Below are positions 50,682 through 59,428 of a stretch of DNA of 64,000 nucleotides, piece after piece; positions within the stretch are counted from its first letter, which is position 1, and every line of letters begins with the position of its first letter. The notes beneath the pieces were generated by a model, which saw nothing but the letters and a program-made list of their open reading frames with translations, did no database searches and was not told the origin of the DNA. The position numbers and the translations under genes are program-made. The stretch covers positions 1 through 64,000 of the forward strand of contig NZ_JAPPUY010000003.1 of NCBI RefSeq assembly GCF_026712245.1. Reading direction: 5' to 3'. The DNA is from Roseateles hydrophilus. Its GTDB lineage: Bacteria; Pseudomonadota; Gammaproteobacteria; Burkholderiales; Burkholderiaceae_C.

Positions 50682-50873
50682 TCAGAGCGCCCCGGTGACG
50701 GGCAGTGTGTCCAGCGGACTTCGCACTGCACCGCCGCCAACTTTGAGCACATGGGTGTAAATCATGGTCGTCGCAACGTCGGCGTGGCCGAGCAAATGCT
50801 GCACGGTCCGAATATCGCTGCCCGCTTGAAGGAGGTGGGTCGCAAAACAGTGGCGCCTACGTCGAGCTGGCAA
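50682..50873 (-). pseudogene. integron-integrase (IntI-type) C-terminal remnant
   Basis: The frame encodes [37 protein letters not shown] and a tail [10 protein letters not shown]. The box II histidine, the LGH block and the YTHVL tyrosine are present, and the GGxxVRSPLD tail is characteristic of integron integrases. The N-terminal 80 per cent of the gene, including the box I arginine and the IntI-specific insertion, is absent. No attI or attC site was recognised nearby. Confidence 0.8.
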
Positions 50874-50951
50874 CAGGCGGAACTATGTCCTGTCCGGAAT
50901 ACGGCACCCTCGTATCGCGCCGGTCGACGACGGCACATAGTCCGCGCTCGG

Positions 50952-51260
50952 TCACAGGCTTGTTAGGAACGCGAGCAATTTGTCGACCGGTCGATACCGA
51001 CCGGCCTTTGCGCCGGGCGGCGTTGTCCTCGCCAGCACCTGTTCCTTCAATGCGAGGTTCGCATCCAGGTACTGCTGCGTTGTCTCGATCGACTCGTGCC
51101 CGAGCCACAGTGCAATCAGCGCCTGCTCGACGCCGGCCTGAAGCAAGTCCATGGCCGTCGTTTGCCGCAGCACGTGCGGCGTCACGCGCTTGGTCCCCAG
51201 CGAGGGGCAGGTGCCGCTCGCCACTACAACCACCACATCCCGCAACGGCCGCTCGATCAC
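50952..51260 (-). pseudogene. tyrosine-recombinase C-terminal remnant
   Basis: A 102-residue frame with RVTPHVLRQTTAMDLLQAGV (HxxR box), ALIALWLGHESIETTQQYLD (LGH and the nucleophilic tyrosine) and a tail PPGAKAGRYRPVDKLLAFLT. This tail resembles that of recombinases from multi-recombinase (RIT-like) elements. The N-terminus and box I are missing, so it is truncated. It lies 78 bases from the IntI remnant on the same strand but belongs to a different family. Confidence 0.75.
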
Positions 51261-51450
51261 TGCTCACCAGTGCAAGCCCTTCCGGCTTAGCGGGTATCCA
51301 AGCCCCGTTTGTTCAAGCGCGCCGTACAAAAATAGGCGGGCCTTGACACTTAGCCACTTTGATCGGGTGAATATTCCCAAACATCGAGTCTTCCCGCAGT
51401 CGTGTACATTTTCCAGCAACTACGGAAAAACTTTAGATTTTAGGGCTGTT

Positions 51451-54400
51451 ATGAGATATTCATGCGCTGGGATCTTCATTCTTTGCATGTTGAACCATTA
51501 CGGCGCTATGGCTGCGACCGCACTAGAGAGGGTCGAGGTTGATGGTGAACGAACGCGGCCACCGTTTGAATGGGCAACTTACACCCAAGTTTCTACTCGC
51601 GTATTGACGAGGGATCTGCCATCGGCTCCGTTACACCACGGCGCAGGGGATCCTGGCTCCGGAAATCAGAGTACGAAAAGAAACTGCCAGGGGATCGGCG
51701 CAATGCCGGTAATTTATGCAACCGGCGAAAAATTACTGCAGCATACTGACTTCGAGATTCCTGGCCTAAACGGCTTCAAGCTTACGAGAACCTATAGAAG
51801 TAACGCCAGTGATGCGCCCATGGCAAAGAAGTGGTATTTGGAAATACTCGGGCCGTCAGTAAAAGTATCTTACAGCTTATGCGGTGGAGAGCCTTGCGTT
51901 CCGACAAGCGTCCAATTGCGCGAAGCCGATGGCACAAGTTACACGTACCAGCGGGTGAGCCCTTTTACAAACCCAGAACTCGGCGTATATGAAATCCGCG
52001 GCTCCAAAGGCACTGGAACTATAACCGTGGAAACTCAGCACACCTCGGGTACTGTCAAGCTGGTTCGGAATGGCGTGACTTATCGGTTTTCAAACGATAC
52101 AGCAGGGCGCTTGCTCTCGATTATCGATCGCAGTGGGGTGATTCAATACACTTATCCCACGCGAAATGTCGTTAGAAATGCGGCCGGGCATACCGTGACG
52201 ATTGGGTATGATGGCATGGGTCGGATCAATCGCATTACTCTTCCTGACGGGAGATTCTGGACTTATGAGCATGATGCTCAGCACCGGTTAAGCAGGGTGC
52301 TGCCTCCTGCAGGAAGTTTAGGCATTTACTCATATCACTATGAGGATTCGTCCAAACCCAATCACATCACTGGATACTCCATTGATGGAGTTCGCCGTGC
52401 AAGCTATGCCTTCTACGCGGATGGCAAAGTGCGCATGAGCGGCGATGCGATCGGTGAGAAACGAGAAGATATAACCTATGCAACAAATCAGACTACCGTT
52501 GTTGACCAAAATGGTCAATCGTCCGTCTACAACTTTTCGATCATCCAGGGCTCTTCAAAGCTAACAAGTGTTTCGCGCGCGGCGACTTCGAGTTGCGGAG
52601 CTTCTGCTTCCTCTTATATCTACGATGGCAATGGATATTTGCTTCAGACCCGTGATTGGAATAATGTTCCTACCAACTATATGCATGCAGCTGATGGGCG
52701 CTTGCTAAGTAAAACTGTCGCTGCCGGCACCTCTGCCGCGTCGACAACGGAATACTCATGGGTTGGAGACGATATTGTCGCAGAACTGCTAAAGGATGCC
52801 AACAATGTTGCTTATCGGAGATTGGATCGGCAGTTTGTTGGTGGCGGAGTGGGCGCCGGCCGACTCAGCGCGTTGATAGATACCGACCTCTCAACCGGCG
52901 AAACGCGTCGTGCGGACTTCAGTTACACATTTCACGGCAATGGCGTGCTGGCAAGTTCTACTGTGACTCGCTCGGGGGTATCAGGATCAGAAGTACTGCG
53001 ATATGACACCGCCGGCAACCTCGTCGAACATGCAAACGCGTTGGGCCAGTCAAAATACTGGCAAAACTACACTGCTGCAGGATTGCCGGGCCGCGCCATT
53101 GATTTGAACGGCATTGCGACGGACTTGATTCATGATGCTCGCGGTTTGCTCAAAACCGTCATTCAGCGGTTGCCTGATGGTGACCGCCAGACCAGCTACG
53201 ACTATGCTGGTGATGGACAGGTGAGCTACGTTGCGCTGCCTGATGGGCGTACCACTCTCCACAGGTTCAATAGTGCCGGCCGAGTAATTGCAACCGCCAA
53301 CGCTGCAGGCGCAGAGATCAAGTCCGACTACGACATCGCATCACGTACGTTTAGGACGCGCTCTGATCGGCACGTCCCTGTGGCGAGCAGCGGCCTCCCC
53401 GCAGCGGTGGCGGGCGGCGAATTCTTGAGCACCTTACAACTCGACAGTCTCGGTCGCCCATGGAAGCGATCAGGCAACAACGGGCAACTGGCAACGTACA
53501 GTTACGACGGCAATGGCAACCTGCGGACCGCGCAAGATGCCCAAGGCCGCACCACGACATTCACTTATGACGCGCAAGGTCGGCTGAGCACGCATCGAGC
53601 GCCTGATGGCGGCCTGACGACGCTCGGGTATGACCCCCGCGGCAACCTGGCCTTTGTGGAAGACCCGCGCGGCTTGAGGACCACCTACACCTCGAACGCC
53701 TTCGGCGACCGGCTCACGCAAAATAGTCCGGACACCGGCATGACGACCTACGCCTATGACGCATCCGGGCAGATGGTCACAGAAAGCAATGCCAACGGCA
53801 ACGTGATTCAATATGCGTGGGACGCGTTGGGCCGTCGGCTGTCTCGCACCTCCGCAGGCGTGACCGAAAGCTTTGGCTATGACACTGGCGCCCAAGGCAT
53901 CGGCCGGTTGACCAGCATGGCCGACGCTTCCGGCACGACCGCATATTCCTACCACGCTGACGGCCAACTCGCCCAGCAGACCAACACCATCGCCGGTACG
54001 AGCTACAGCACCAGCTGGAGGTACGACGTCGTCGGCCGTCTGCGCAACATGACTTACCCGACCGGCTTTGCGCTGTCCTATAGCTACGACGCTTACGGCC
54101 GTCTCGTGAGCGTCGCCGGCAACCACCGCGGCGGTTGGACCACACTAGCTGATTCCTTTCTCCACCAACCCGCCACCGACCGCCGCTACGCCTGGCGCCT
54201 GCCCACTAGCGGCGCGGCGCGCATGGTCACACTCGACACCGATGGCCGCATCAGTCAGCTCGAAACTACAGGTGTCCACCGGCTGAGCTACGACTACAGC
54301 ACCACCGATGCCGTCACTCGTATCACTGACTGGCTGTATGGCACACAAACCTCGACCCACGGCTTCGATGCCAACGACCGCGTGGCAAGCGCCGGCAGCG

Positions 54401-55596
54401 GGGTATTCGGCAACCAAAGTTTCGGGTGGGATACCGTGGGCAACCGGACCTCGCAAACAACGATGGACGGGTATCTAAGCCACACGCTACAAGGTGGCAG
54501 CAACCGCCTGCTTGCCGTCAGCGGCAGTCAGTGGCGCAACTTCACCTACGACGCGGTCGGTAATGTCGTCCAGGAGAGCCGATGGGACGGCGGCCGCAGC
54601 TACGCCTATGACGCTTTCAACCGCTTGAGCAGCGCCACTGTCAACGGTAGTCTCTATCTCTACGTCAGCAATGCACTAAACCAGCGCGTCGTGAAGGCCA
54701 CGCCCACCCAAAACACCCGCTTTATCTATGGCCCTGGCGGCAAACTGCTGTCGGAGATCGTGGTGGCGGGCGGCAGTGCTTCTAGCAACTACACATGGAT
54801 TGACGGGCAATTGTTTGGCAACACCAGCAGCGATAGCCCAACCGAGTTTTACCTAAGCCACAATGACCACCTTGGGCGGCCAGAGGTCGTGACTCGCTCA
54901 TCGGGAGAAGTCAATTGGCGCGCCGCGAACACCGTGTTCGATCGCAGGGTCGCACAGGGCAGCCCTGGTGGGCTGCTTCAGGGCTACCCTGGCCAATACC
55001 TCGATTTGGAAACAGGCCTTTGGTACAATTGGAACCGATATTACGATGGGCAGTTGGGCCGATATATACAAAGTGACCCGATGGGGATTGCTGGCGGTCT
55101 TAACACCTATCTTTATGGAGAGGCAAACCCACTGAAATTTATTGATCCGCTTGGATTGGCAGCTATTTGCACACAAGACGGAGATGTGCTGAAGGTTGAA
55201 ATTCCGATAACCTTTACCGGAGATACTGCGGCGGTCCCTAGGATTAAGGCTGCAATCGAAGCTGCGTGGTCTTCGAAAAATTTCCAAGTCACCGTTACGT
55301 CAGGGCCGCAGAATCAGATTGAACTGTATGCCGGTTCTGGCACGTCCGCGGTCAATTCTGCCGGCAATGGGGGGCGATTCTTCACTGGGGTCGACCCATG
55401 GGTCTGGGCCCACGAGGCCGGACATTTGATGGGCTTGAAAGACGCCTACTTTCAACGGACAGTCGGCGGCAGACGTAAGACTCTAGTATTTCCTGGAATG
55501 GAACGAAGCATTATGGGTGGATATGGTACGCCCGTAAGCGATGACGACAGAAGGGCGGCTGTCAGTGCGGCCTGTGGGTGCGGGGGTATAAAATGA
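51451..55596 (+). CDS. RHS-repeat polymorphic toxin with metzincin-like tip
   Basis: A 1381-residue protein from the ATG at 51451, starting with a signal-like MRYSCAGIFILCMLNHYGAM. A DUF6531-like block (PVIYATGEKLLQHTDFEIPG) is at about residue 82, followed by many YD/RHS repeats. The conserved junction GRYIQSDPMGIAGGLNTYLY then KFIDPLGL is near 1200-1235. The variable tip (about 1236-1381) contains WAHEAGHLMGLKD (about 1320), an HExxHxxGxxD zinc site, and MERSIMGGYG as a Met-turn, together a metzincin-type protease signature. The RHS shell would encapsulate and release the tip toxin after secretion. No type VI VgrG or PAAR is nearby. The overlapping next gene is the expected immunity gene. 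Confidence 0.92.
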   Translation: MRYSCAGIFILCMLNHYGAMAATALERVEVDGERTRPPFEWATYTQVSTRVLTRDLPSAPLHHGAGDPGSGNQSTKRNCQGIGAMPVIYATGEKLLQHTDFEIPGLNGFKLTRTYRSNASDAPMAKKWYLEILGPSVKVSYSLCGGEPCVPTSVQLREADGTSYTYQRVSPFTNPELGVYEIRGSKGTGTITVETQHTSGTVKLVRNGVTYRFSNDTAGRLLSIIDRSGVIQYTYPTRNVVRNAAGHTVTIGYDGMGRINRITLPDGRFWTYEHDAQHRLSRVLPPAGSLGIYSYHYEDSSKPNHITGYSIDGVRRASYAFYADGKVRMSGDAIGEKREDITYATNQTTVVDQNGQSSVYNFSIIQGSSKLTSVSRAATSSCGASASSYIYDGNGYLLQTRDWNNVPTNYMHAADGRLLSKTVAAGTSAASTTEYSWVGDDIVAELLKDANNVAYRRLDRQFVGGGVGAGRLSALIDTDLSTGETRRADFSYTFHGNGVLASSTVTRSGVSGSEVLRYDTAGNLVEHANALGQSKYWQNYTAAGLPGRAIDLNGIATDLIHDARGLLKTVIQRLPDGDRQTSYDYAGDGQVSYVALPDGRTTLHRFNSAGRVIATANAAGAEIKSDYDIASRTFRTRSDRHVPVASSGLPAAVAGGEFLSTLQLDSLGRPWKRSGNNGQLATYSYDGNGNLRTAQDAQGRTTTFTYDAQGRLSTHRAPDGGLTTLGYDPRGNLAFVEDPRGLRTTYTSNAFGDRLTQNSPDTGMTTYAYDASGQMVTESNANGNVIQYAWDALGRRLSRTSAGVTESFGYDTGAQGIGRLTSMADASGTTAYSYHADGQLAQQTNTIAGTSYSTSWRYDVVGRLRNMTYPTGFALSYSYDAYGRLVSVAGNHRGGWTTLADSFLHQPATDRRYAWRLPTSGAARMVTLDTDGRISQLETTGVHRLSYDYSTTDAVTRITDWLYGTQTSTHGFDANDRVASAGSGVFGNQSFGWDTVGNRTSQTTMDGYLSHTLQGGSNRLLAVSGSQWRNFTYDAVGNVVQESRWDGGRSYAYDAFNRLSSATVNGSLYLYVSNALNQRVVKATPTQNTRFIYGPGGKLLSEIVVAGGSASSNYTWIDGQLFGNTSSDSPTEFYLSHNDHLGRPEVVTRSSGEVNWRAANTVFDRRVAQGSPGGLLQGYPGQYLDLETGLWYNWNRYYDGQLGRYIQSDPMGIAGGLNTYLYGEANPLKFIDPLGLAAICTQDGDVLKVEIPITFTGDTAAVPRIKAAIEAAWSSKNFQVTVTSGPQNQIELYAGSGTSAVNSAGNGGRFFTGVDPWVWAHEAGHLMGLKDAYFQRTVGGRRKTLVFPGMERSIMGGYGTPVSDDDRRAAVSAACGCGGIK

Positions 55597-56033
55597 AAGT
55601 AAGCGGATTGCAGATCGTACTCCTTTTGTTTTCAACACATGCTGCAGCAATCGGATGCAATGCGGCGTCTGACGCCCCCCCTGATTTCGAGAAATTTTGG
55701 AGTGCGCCGACCTTCGAGCATTTCTCGGAGTTGCCAAGGCAGAATAGAAATCGCGCTCTTGCTATTCTGGGCTCTAGGCGCGTGGCTGAAGTTTCCGCGC
55801 AACAGTATGAGTTGCTGACGAATTCCAAACCGCTCGGTTCATTTGCCTACCTTATTCGTTCAGTGCAAATAAAGGACGCTGAGGGGAAGTATGTGTTGCG
55901 AAAACGGGGGGCGGAGTTGCTTGTATTTTTCGGGGCTATGGGTGATGCGGATGAGTGCGAATACTCAATACTAGCTGTCAATTCGAATGAGCGTATTGGG
56001 CGAATATATCTAGGCGCGGGGGGCGCCCGGTAG
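55593..56033 (+). CDS. putative immunity protein for the RHS metzincin toxin
   Basis: A 146-residue protein whose ATG overlaps the RHS stop (ATGA). It starts with a signal peptide MKVSGLQIVLLLFSTHAAAI and a cysteine soon after (GCNAAS), so it is exported and perhaps lipidated. The remainder is mixed alpha/beta (EHFSELPRQNRNRALAILGS, GAELLVFFGAMGDADECEYS, RIGRIYLGAGGAR). No known family. Periplasmic location would suit protection against a protease toxin that acts in the cell envelope. The immunity role is inferred from position, overlap and size. Like the toxin tip, it is AT-richer than the RHS core. Confidence 0.7.
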   Translation: MKVSGLQIVLLLFSTHAAAIGCNAASDAPPDFEKFWSAPTFEHFSELPRQNRNRALAILGSRRVAEVSAQQYELLTNSKPLGSFAYLIRSVQIKDAEGKYVLRKRGAELLVFFGAMGDADECEYSILAVNSNERIGRIYLGAGGAR

Positions 56034-56301
56034 CGAGCACAGAGGCGTCTGTTCAAGAGAACAGCGCAGAATATGGGACTAACTGTAGCGACGTAGTTTG
56101 CGTCCGGTTCGGCCTTTGGGCTGCTACGCACCGATCCGGTTGACGTATGGCCGCTCTAAGCCTGTTGCTAAGCTCGGCGAGTTTCCGCTTTGGGCACATT
56201 GCCGCCCTACACACGCCGGCCGCGAGCACCAGCAGTCGCTGCGGATCGGCCGCTCAGTCACCGATCAGGACGAAACATCGGAATTGGATTTGTTCCTGCC
56301 T

Positions 56302-56571
56302 TCATTCGGGCGAGCCCGCCACGTAGCCGGCCCGAGCCCACGGGGCTGGTGCGATGCGCAGCCAAGGCCCCAAGGTCTGCTTCAGGCACGCATGGCAGAT
56401 GTCCAGTTCGACATGATTCCCATCCCCGAGCTCTGAGCCCCAACTGGTGTCGAACTCGATCTGCAGGAAGTTGTTGAAGCCGTCGCCGTCGTTGTGCTGC
56501 GCCTCGGTTCCGCAGCGGTCGCAGCGCAGCTGAGCAACGAACGACAGTGGCTTGACATCTTTGATCCTCAT
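56302..56571 (-). CDS. zinc-finger-like small protein
   Basis: An 89-residue protein from the ATG at 56571 (GGAG about five bases upstream): MRIKDVKPLSFVAQLRCDRC. Two CxxC pairs (RCDRCGTE and ICHACLKQ) bracket a beta-rich insert (NNFLQIEFDTSWGSELGDGN), suggesting one zinc-binding site. The C-terminus is Pro/Ala-rich. No enzyme motif. Function unknown. Confidence 0.65.
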   Translation of the reverse strand: MRIKDVKPLSFVAQLRCDRCGTEAQHNDGDGFNNFLQIEFDTSWGSELGDGNHVELDICHACLKQTLGPWLRIAPAPWARAGYVAGSPE

Positions 56572-56673
56572 AGTCGCTCCGGTCGGCGCTGGCGCCGTCT
56601 GCAAGTGGGACTCGGTTCGCAGAGCTTCAGCATGTTTCTGTTGACGTCGACTTTGAAGCCCTCTCGGGTCGTA

Positions 56674-57078
56674 TCAATGGCTTTCGGCAAGGCCCGCTCG
56701 CAGAACTGCGTGCAGATCGCCCTGCTCGATAGCTTGTCTAGGCGTCCGCCCGCTCAATGCGCCGCAAGCGCCTTCGAGGAAGTTCAGCAGCGACCAACCT
56801 TGGGTCGTGCCGAGCGCCGCGGCCACATGAGGAATCGCATCCCAGATCGCCGGTTCAAACTGCCATCGGGGCAGCCGACAGCCGTGTCGGCCCGTCTTAA
56901 GGGCAATGGCACGGCCGGCCGCAACCCAGCGCCGCATCGTCGCGACCTCTGTTTGCGCACAGCTGGCAGCCTGCGCGACGGTGAGCATGTCCGCCGCCGA
57001 CAACCGCGCTTTCAACCACGGTGAGCTGCGAGCCAGCAGTTCCTTCGTCTGCTTCGCAGCGAGGTAGGGCGACCTCAT
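56674..57078 (-). CDS. HTH protein with MbcA/ParS-like C-terminal domain
   Basis: A 134-residue protein. The N-terminal half is an excisionase/MerR-like HTH (MLTVAQAASCAQTEVATMRR, WVAAGRAIAL). The C-terminal half, QGWSLLNFLEGACGALSGRT then PRQAIEQGDLHAVLRAGL, resembles the toxin-binding domain of MbcA/ParS/Xre antitoxins. Its start overlaps the stop of the 169-residue upstream gene (ATGA), so the two are coupled. A toxin-antitoxin arrangement is possible, but the partner lacks a RES-type signature. Confidence 0.65.
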   Translation of the reverse strand: MRSPYLAAKQTKELLARSSPWLKARLSAADMLTVAQAASCAQTEVATMRRWVAAGRAIALKTGRHGCRLPRWQFEPAIWDAIPHVAAALGTTQGWSLLNFLEGACGALSGRTPRQAIEQGDLHAVLRAGLAESH

Positions 57079-57584
57079 GCCTTTGAAGCGGCCCGACGCC
57101 GTGAGGTACCCGCGTTCCCTGACCGCGCGCGTGTGGGACCGGACTTGAACGGTGGCAACCGCAGCAGCAACTCCGACGCCCCCCGACTCTTTGACGGCTC
57201 GCTGCGCATGGCGCCGTCGAAGACCTTGCCAGAGTCGTCCATCAGCGTCACAAACTTGCCGTTGTCATCGGCCTCCAGCCAAACCTCGGTGACCTGCCTT
57301 GACGACCATTGGCCGGTTGGAGACGCCCAGCCCGGCATCATGGCCACGAGGCCGCGAACGCGCTTGGCCTCGATTGCTTTGAGCGCTTCGGCCAAGTCCA
57401 GTTCCCAGGCGATGCACAAGGTGTCGCTCATGCCAAAACCATCGCCGTCTGGATCAGGGTGCTCGACCGTCAACAGGAACCAAGGTGCATGCAGTGGTAT
57501 CTCGACCACCCGCCAATGCTTGCTGCCTGGTTCTCCGAGGCCCTGTGGCACCTGGAACTCGTACTGGGGAAGCGAAAGGAACAC
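57075..57584 (-). CDS. hypothetical protein coupled to the HTH/ParS-like gene
   Basis: A 169-residue protein read from a GTG at 57584 without a good ribosome site; the true start is uncertain. It is beta-rich (HWRVVEIPLHAPWFLLTVEH, TEVWLEADDNGKFVTLMDDS) with a helix CIAWELDLAEALKAIEAKRV and a basic C-terminal tail (RARSGNAGTSRRRAASKA). No RES, GNAT or nuclease motif. Coupled by an ATGA overlap to the HTH/ParS-like gene downstream, so it may be the toxin or partner of that protein; unproven. Confidence 0.55.
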   Translation of the reverse strand: MFLSLPQYEFQVPQGLGEPGSKHWRVVEIPLHAPWFLLTVEHPDPDGDGFGMSDTLCIAWELDLAEALKAIEAKRVRGLVAMMPGWASPTGQWSSRQVTEVWLEADDNGKFVTLMDDSGKVFDGAMRSEPSKSRGASELLLRLPPFKSGPTRARSGNAGTSRRRAASKA

Positions 57585-57718
57585 TGGGCGCTTGCCGCGG
57601 GCAGCGACGCGCTGCGCGGCGGGATTGTTGACCTGCTAGCAATTGTTCGTGCCCTGCTTCCATATCCAGATTTTTGATACGGGGCCGGCTCGGCTACGGT
57701 GGAGGCTGAGAGAAATCC

Positions 57719-58072
57719 ATGGCCAAAACCCTTCACAGCCGGCACAACGAGATATTTCTGGACAAGCTCCGCAAGCTTCGGGAGTCCCGCGGCTTGCGCC
57801 AGGCCGATCTTGCCCACTTGCTGGGGCGCAGCCAGGGCGCAGTTAGCTACGTCGAGTGCGGCCAGACGCGCCTGGACATCATCGGTCTGCGAGACTGGCT
57901 GGAAGCGTTGGACTACGGCTTCCTGCGCTTCCTGAAGGAACTTGACGCCGAGTTGCGTCGGCTCGACGCCTTGCGACTGCGCCCGAAACCGGGCAAGGCG
58001 CCAAAACGGCCGGGGCGGGCCGCCAGGTCAAGCGTAAACCCGGTAATTCTGCTTGGCCTGAACGACAAGTAA
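57719..58072 (+). CDS. Xre-type HTH regulator
   Basis: A 117-residue protein. A cro/cI-type HTH fills residues 12-70: FLDKLRKLRESRGLRQADLA, HLLGRSQGAVSYVECGQTRL, DIIGLRDWLEALDYGFLRFL. A basic Pro/Arg-rich tail follows. It is a DNA-binding regulator of unknown target, divergent from the 57075-57584 gene (135 bases between starts) and followed after 34 bases by a small plus-strand gene. Confidence 0.85.
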   Translation: MAKTLHSRHNEIFLDKLRKLRESRGLRQADLAHLLGRSQGAVSYVECGQTRLDIIGLRDWLEALDYGFLRFLKELDAELRRLDALRLRPKPGKAPKRPGRAARSSVNPVILLGLNDK

Positions 58073-58106
58073 GCACAACAGTGCATCGGCCAGAGCAAAG
58101 GAACCC

Positions 58107-58355
58107 ATGAAACGAGTTCGAGTTGCCCCCGGAAAGCATGTCGTTGTCTCTGCCGAGCTTGCCGAAAACGCTGCACGAGTGGGCTCAGCCGGTTTGACCC
58201 TGGACCAGGTCCGCGATCTAGCGGCGGCCGAGCCAGCGCAAGCCACTGGCGTGATGTTGGGCGGCATCAAGCCTCTGCCGCTATCTAGGGCGAAAGCCAG
58301 AAGGGACGGCAACAGGCCTCGCAACGGTTCCCCGACTCGCGAGGACTTGACATAG
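58107..58355 (+). CDS. hypothetical 82-residue protein
   Basis: Begins MKRVRVAPGKHVVVSAELAE behind a modest ribosome site (AAAGGAAC). It has a short helix TLDQVRDLAAAEPAQATGV and a basic, Pro-rich C-terminus. It may be a small partner of the Xre regulator just upstream. No family recognised. Confidence 0.45.
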   Translation: MKRVRVAPGKHVVVSAELAENAARVGSAGLTLDQVRDLAAAEPAQATGVMLGGIKPLPLSRAKARRDGNRPRNGSPTREDLT

Positions 58356-58390
58356 GGCAGGCGCTACCGGATCAGAAGCCGAGCGCGCAG

Positions 58391-58657
58391 TCACAACAGG
58401 CTTGGCAGTTGGTGGCGCTGAATGCGCTCGTCGAGCTTCTTCACGAAGGCCTCGAGCGTGGTGCCGCAGGCGTGGGCCCATATCGCCAGCTCGAACACGT
58501 CGACGCGTCGGCGCCCGGCCTCGCAGCGGCTGACGACGTCTTGGCCGATCTGCATCCGCGCCGCCAGCTCCACCTGACTGAGCCCAGCATCCGCCCTGAG
58601 GGTGTTGAGCTCCTCAAGGAACAGCTGGTACTTGTCACTGTGAAGCGGGCTTCTCAT
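58391..58657 (-). CDS. Xre-type HTH regulator
   Basis: An 88-residue single-domain cro/cI HTH: YQLFLEELNTLRADAGLSQV, ELAARMQIGQDVVSRCEAGR and VDVFELAIWAHACGTTLEAF. It is convergent with the small gene at 58107-58355 and resembles the Xre at 57719 in size and layout, though not in sequence. DNA-binding regulator; target unknown. Its start side is joined directly to the dead MFS transporter. Confidence 0.85.
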   Translation of the reverse strand: MRSPLHSDKYQLFLEELNTLRADAGLSQVELAARMQIGQDVVSRCEAGRRRVDVFELAIWAHACGTTLEAFVKKLDERIQRHQLPSLL

Positions 58658-58744
58658 CCTGCAGCGGGTGCTTACGCGGCCGCGCAGGATCAGAGGGAAG
58701 TCAAATTATGTGAAAGCGCCATAATTTGGGCGCCCGACACTGCC

Positions 58745-59420
58745 GACTTCGTCTCGCTCGTTCGGCTGTATGGCCGCGATACGCGCGGCGCCATCACCGG
58801 CATCACGCTGATCGCTGGCTTCGCGAGAACGGTCGGTTGGCCGTTTTCGGCGGCCCTGGACCATGTGTGGGGCTGGCGCGGCGCATGCTGGGTCTGGGCC
58901 GGACTGGACGTGCTCGTGGGCCTGACACTCAATGCATAGCTGCCGCAGGCCAAGCAGCTTGTGGAGCCAATAGAGGCCAGCCGGACGAGCACCGCAGCGC
59001 CGCAGTAGAGGGAACCGTCTGTGGCTACTGCCGTGCTGCTGGCCTGGGTGTTCGCCATGACCAGGTTCGTCAGCACCGCCATGACAGCCCACCTGCCCGG
59101 TCTGCTGGCAGCCGTCGGCGCGGCGCCGGGCATCGTTGTCGCTATCGATGCCTTGGTGAGACCAGCTCAGGTCGCCGAGCGCTTGCTGGAGTTGGGGTTC
59201 CTGCGCCGGCTGCCCCCGCTCTACTCAGCGCGTCTGGCCGCGTTGATGCACCCGCTAGGTGCGGTGCTGCTCGCGGTGCTGGGGGCGCCGGTCACCGCCG
59301 TGTTCGCCTTGCTGCACGGCGCGGGCGACGGCATCCTCATCATCGCCAAGGGCACGCTGCCGTTGTCGCTCTTTGGGCCCGCGGGCTAGGGGCACTGATG
59401 CGCCGACCACGCCCCTGTCC
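58745..59420 (+). pseudogene. MFS transporter pseudogene
   Basis: One reading frame carries DFVSLVRLYGRDTRGAITGI, FSAALDHVWGWRGACWVWAG, then TAVLLAWVFAMTRFVSTAMT and LLHGAGDGILIIAKGTLPLS, transmembrane pieces of a major-facilitator transporter. In-frame stops occur at about 58937, 59006 and 59387. The N-terminal half is missing at the junction with the Xre gene. Clearly inactive. Confidence 0.8.
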
Positions 59421-59428
59421 TTTCGGGG

